NCBI GenBank assembly: GCA_964399955.1
Contig: CAYNST010000017.1
Location: 1 to 43,840, forward strand
Reading direction: 5' to 3'
From: CAYNST01 sp964399955
GTDB taxonomy: Bacteria > Pseudomonadota > Gammaproteobacteria > Pseudomonadales > Cellvibrionaceae
DNA length: 43,840 nt
Part shown: positions 42,742-43,840 of the stretch, one piece after another
How positions within the stretch are numbered: the first letter of the stretch is position 1
Layout: every line of letters starts with the position of its first letter
The notes under the pieces: model-generated
The model's input: the letters and a program-made list of their open reading frames with translations, nothing else
Told to the model about the DNA's origin: nothing
The model's database searches: none
Position numbers and translations under genes: made by a program

Positions 42742-43632
42742 TCATCCGAACAGCCCGGAACTGAGATAGCGGTCACCCCTGTCACAAACAATGGCCACGA
42801 TGACCGCATTTTCAACCGTCTGGTTCAGCTCCAGGGCCGCAGACACCGCGCCGCCCGAAGAAACACCACAAAAAATGCCTTCTGTGCGCGCTAAACTGCG
42901 CATGGTTTGCTCGGCACTTGCCTGCGATATGTTCACAACTGCGTCGATATGGCGATCGTCAAAAATGCCCGGCATGTATTCTTTGGGCCAGCGCCGAATA
43001 CCCGGAATGGCGGCCCCCTCCTCCGGCTGCAATCCAATGACCTTAATCTCCGGGTTTTGTTGCTTCAGGAACCGAGAAGTTCCAACAATTGTCCCGGTGG
43101 TACCCATGGAGCTTATGAAGTGCGTCACACAACCCCGAGTCTGCTGCCAGATCTCCGGGCCGGTACTTTCGAAATGCGCAAGAGGGTTGTCCGGATTGTT
43201 GAATTGGTCCAGCACTTTGCCCCGGCCTTCGCTCTGCATCCGTAATGCGAGGTCGCGAGCGCCTTCCATTCCATCTTCTTTGGATACCAATATCAGGTCT
43301 GCACCATAAGCAAGCATCGCCGCCTTGCGCTCCTCGGTTGCATTGGCAGGCATGATCAGGATGATTTTATAGCCCTTTATGGCGGCCGCCATTGCCAAGG
43401 CTATGCCCGTATTGCCACTGGTGGCTTCTATCAAGGTATCACCGGGTTTGATGTCGCCCCTGGCCTGTGCGCGATTGATGATGGAAAGTGCCGGCCGGTC
43501 CTTCACCGAGCCGGCGGGATTGTCGCCTTCCAGCTTAAGCAGAATCGTGTTGCTGGTTCCCTTGCCCAGCCGCTGCAACCGAACCAGCGGGGTATTGCCA
43601 ACGCAGGATTCAATGGTGGGATAATCAGTCAT
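42742..43632 (-). CDS. cysM: Cysteine synthase B CysM
   Basis: PLP enzyme that makes cysteine (or S-sulfocysteine) from O-acetylserine. The PLP lysine is K44 in NPAGSVKDR; the substrate-binding loop SGNTGIALA and the phosphate-binding SSMGTTGTIVG are present, and the C-terminal CDRGDRYLSSGLF is typical of CysM. From ATG 43632 the protein is 296 aa, normal for CysM; the open frame continues for 46 codons that look non-coding. It precedes relA on the same strand. Confidence 0.95.
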   Translation of the reverse strand: MTDYPTIESCVGNTPLVRLQRLGKGTSNTILLKLEGDNPAGSVKDRPALSIINRAQARGDIKPGDTLIEATSGNTGIALAMAAAIKGYKIILIMPANATEERKAAMLAYGADLILVSKEDGMEGARDLALRMQSEGRGKVLDQFNNPDNPLAHFESTGPEIWQQTRGCVTHFISSMGTTGTIVGTSRFLKQQNPEIKVIGLQPEEGAAIPGIRRWPKEYMPGIFDDRHIDAVVNISQASAEQTMRSLARTEGIFCGVSSGGAVSAALELNQTVENAVIVAIVCDRGDRYLSSGLFG

Positions 43633-43840
43633 AGCAACTCGCTTCAGCTGGAAAGCGCCGACCGTGCGGCGGCGGGTGTGTAAAAGGGTAACAACCGGTT
43701 CTGTCCCTGGACGGTCCTCGCCAACGGCGGCAGCCCGCTGCGGCTCCACCAGGCAACGCGGACTTCTCACCAGGAGGCCGCCGCGCCTAGTTTCCTGTCT
43801 CTACTGCCGCGTTTGGAGCAGACTTCTGAGGTCCAATATT
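43633..43840. other. Upstream region of cysM to window end, no gene seen
   Basis: Two hundred bases with no convincing coding frame on either strand. It should carry the cysM promoter, but no clear -35/-10 pair was recognised. Confidence 0.4.

Noticed and set aside
1..43840. CRISPR arrays, transposons, prophage or defence islands
   Set aside because: No regularly spaced repeats, transposase, integrase or nuclease/helicase defence genes were found in any frame.

Overview
The window is chromosomal DNA of a gammaproteobacterium. Gene content and order (ccmABCDEFG beside a FliK-like/FlhX pair, relA-mazG, adk and tsaB close together, aguA-aguB, ppx, cmoM, ttcA, slyD) resemble Pseudomonas and even more the marine Cellvibrionales-type lineages, where a rhombosortase also fits. 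This placement is inference from gene families; no 16S or ribosomal gene is present. Almost every gene is housekeeping or conserved, coding is dense, and no insertion sequence, prophage, CRISPR array, toxin-antitoxin pair or defence cluster is visible.

Layout. 1-90: 3' part of a tRNA-Asp with its terminator. 276-8228 (minus): one long run that reads ccmA-B-C-D-E-F-G, a small secreted unknown, then aguA-aguB (agmatine to putrescine). The ccm genes build haem delivery and thiol handling for c-type cytochromes, but ccmH and ccmI are not here. ccmG is split by a 100-N gap that is an assembly artefact, flanked by the same 55 bases on both sides. 8509-10381 (plus): FliK-like protein and FlhX. 10400-11724 (minus): msrA and a methyltransferase. 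11845-14059 (plus): ppx and a membrane J-domain protein. 14036-16908 (minus): cmoM, a rhombosortase and a DUF945 protein. 16939-18351 (plus): an unrecognised ORF, a DUF3806 protein and a cold-shock protein with a long leader.

18366-25560 (minus) is a peptide-use operon: a lipoprotein M3 oligopeptidase, a lipoprotein peptide-binding protein, two permeases and a double ATPase. 25636-27033 (minus) is a fusion of a RimB-like retropepsin-type protein with a RimK-like ATP-grasp ligase. slyD (plus) and ttcA (minus) face each other across 745 bases without a recognisable gene. That stretch holds a perfect DnaA box inside an inverted repeat, an extended -10 promoter and a terminator-like hairpin, which together may define a small RNA. 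Then come a PilZ-like protein and bioA (plus), and trpS, a tandem cyclic-nucleotide-binding/rhodanese-like protein, apeB, tsaB, an AT-hook histone-like protein and adk (minus). Next are a conserved small protein (plus) and finally mazG, relA and cysM (minus), with relA-mazG forming a stringent-response pair.

No complete new system is evident. The points most worth a second look are the RimB-RimK fusion, the slyD-ttcA intergenic region, the sensor protein with a rhodanese domain lacking its cysteine, the peptidase-transporter operon, and the altered end of the ccm operon.
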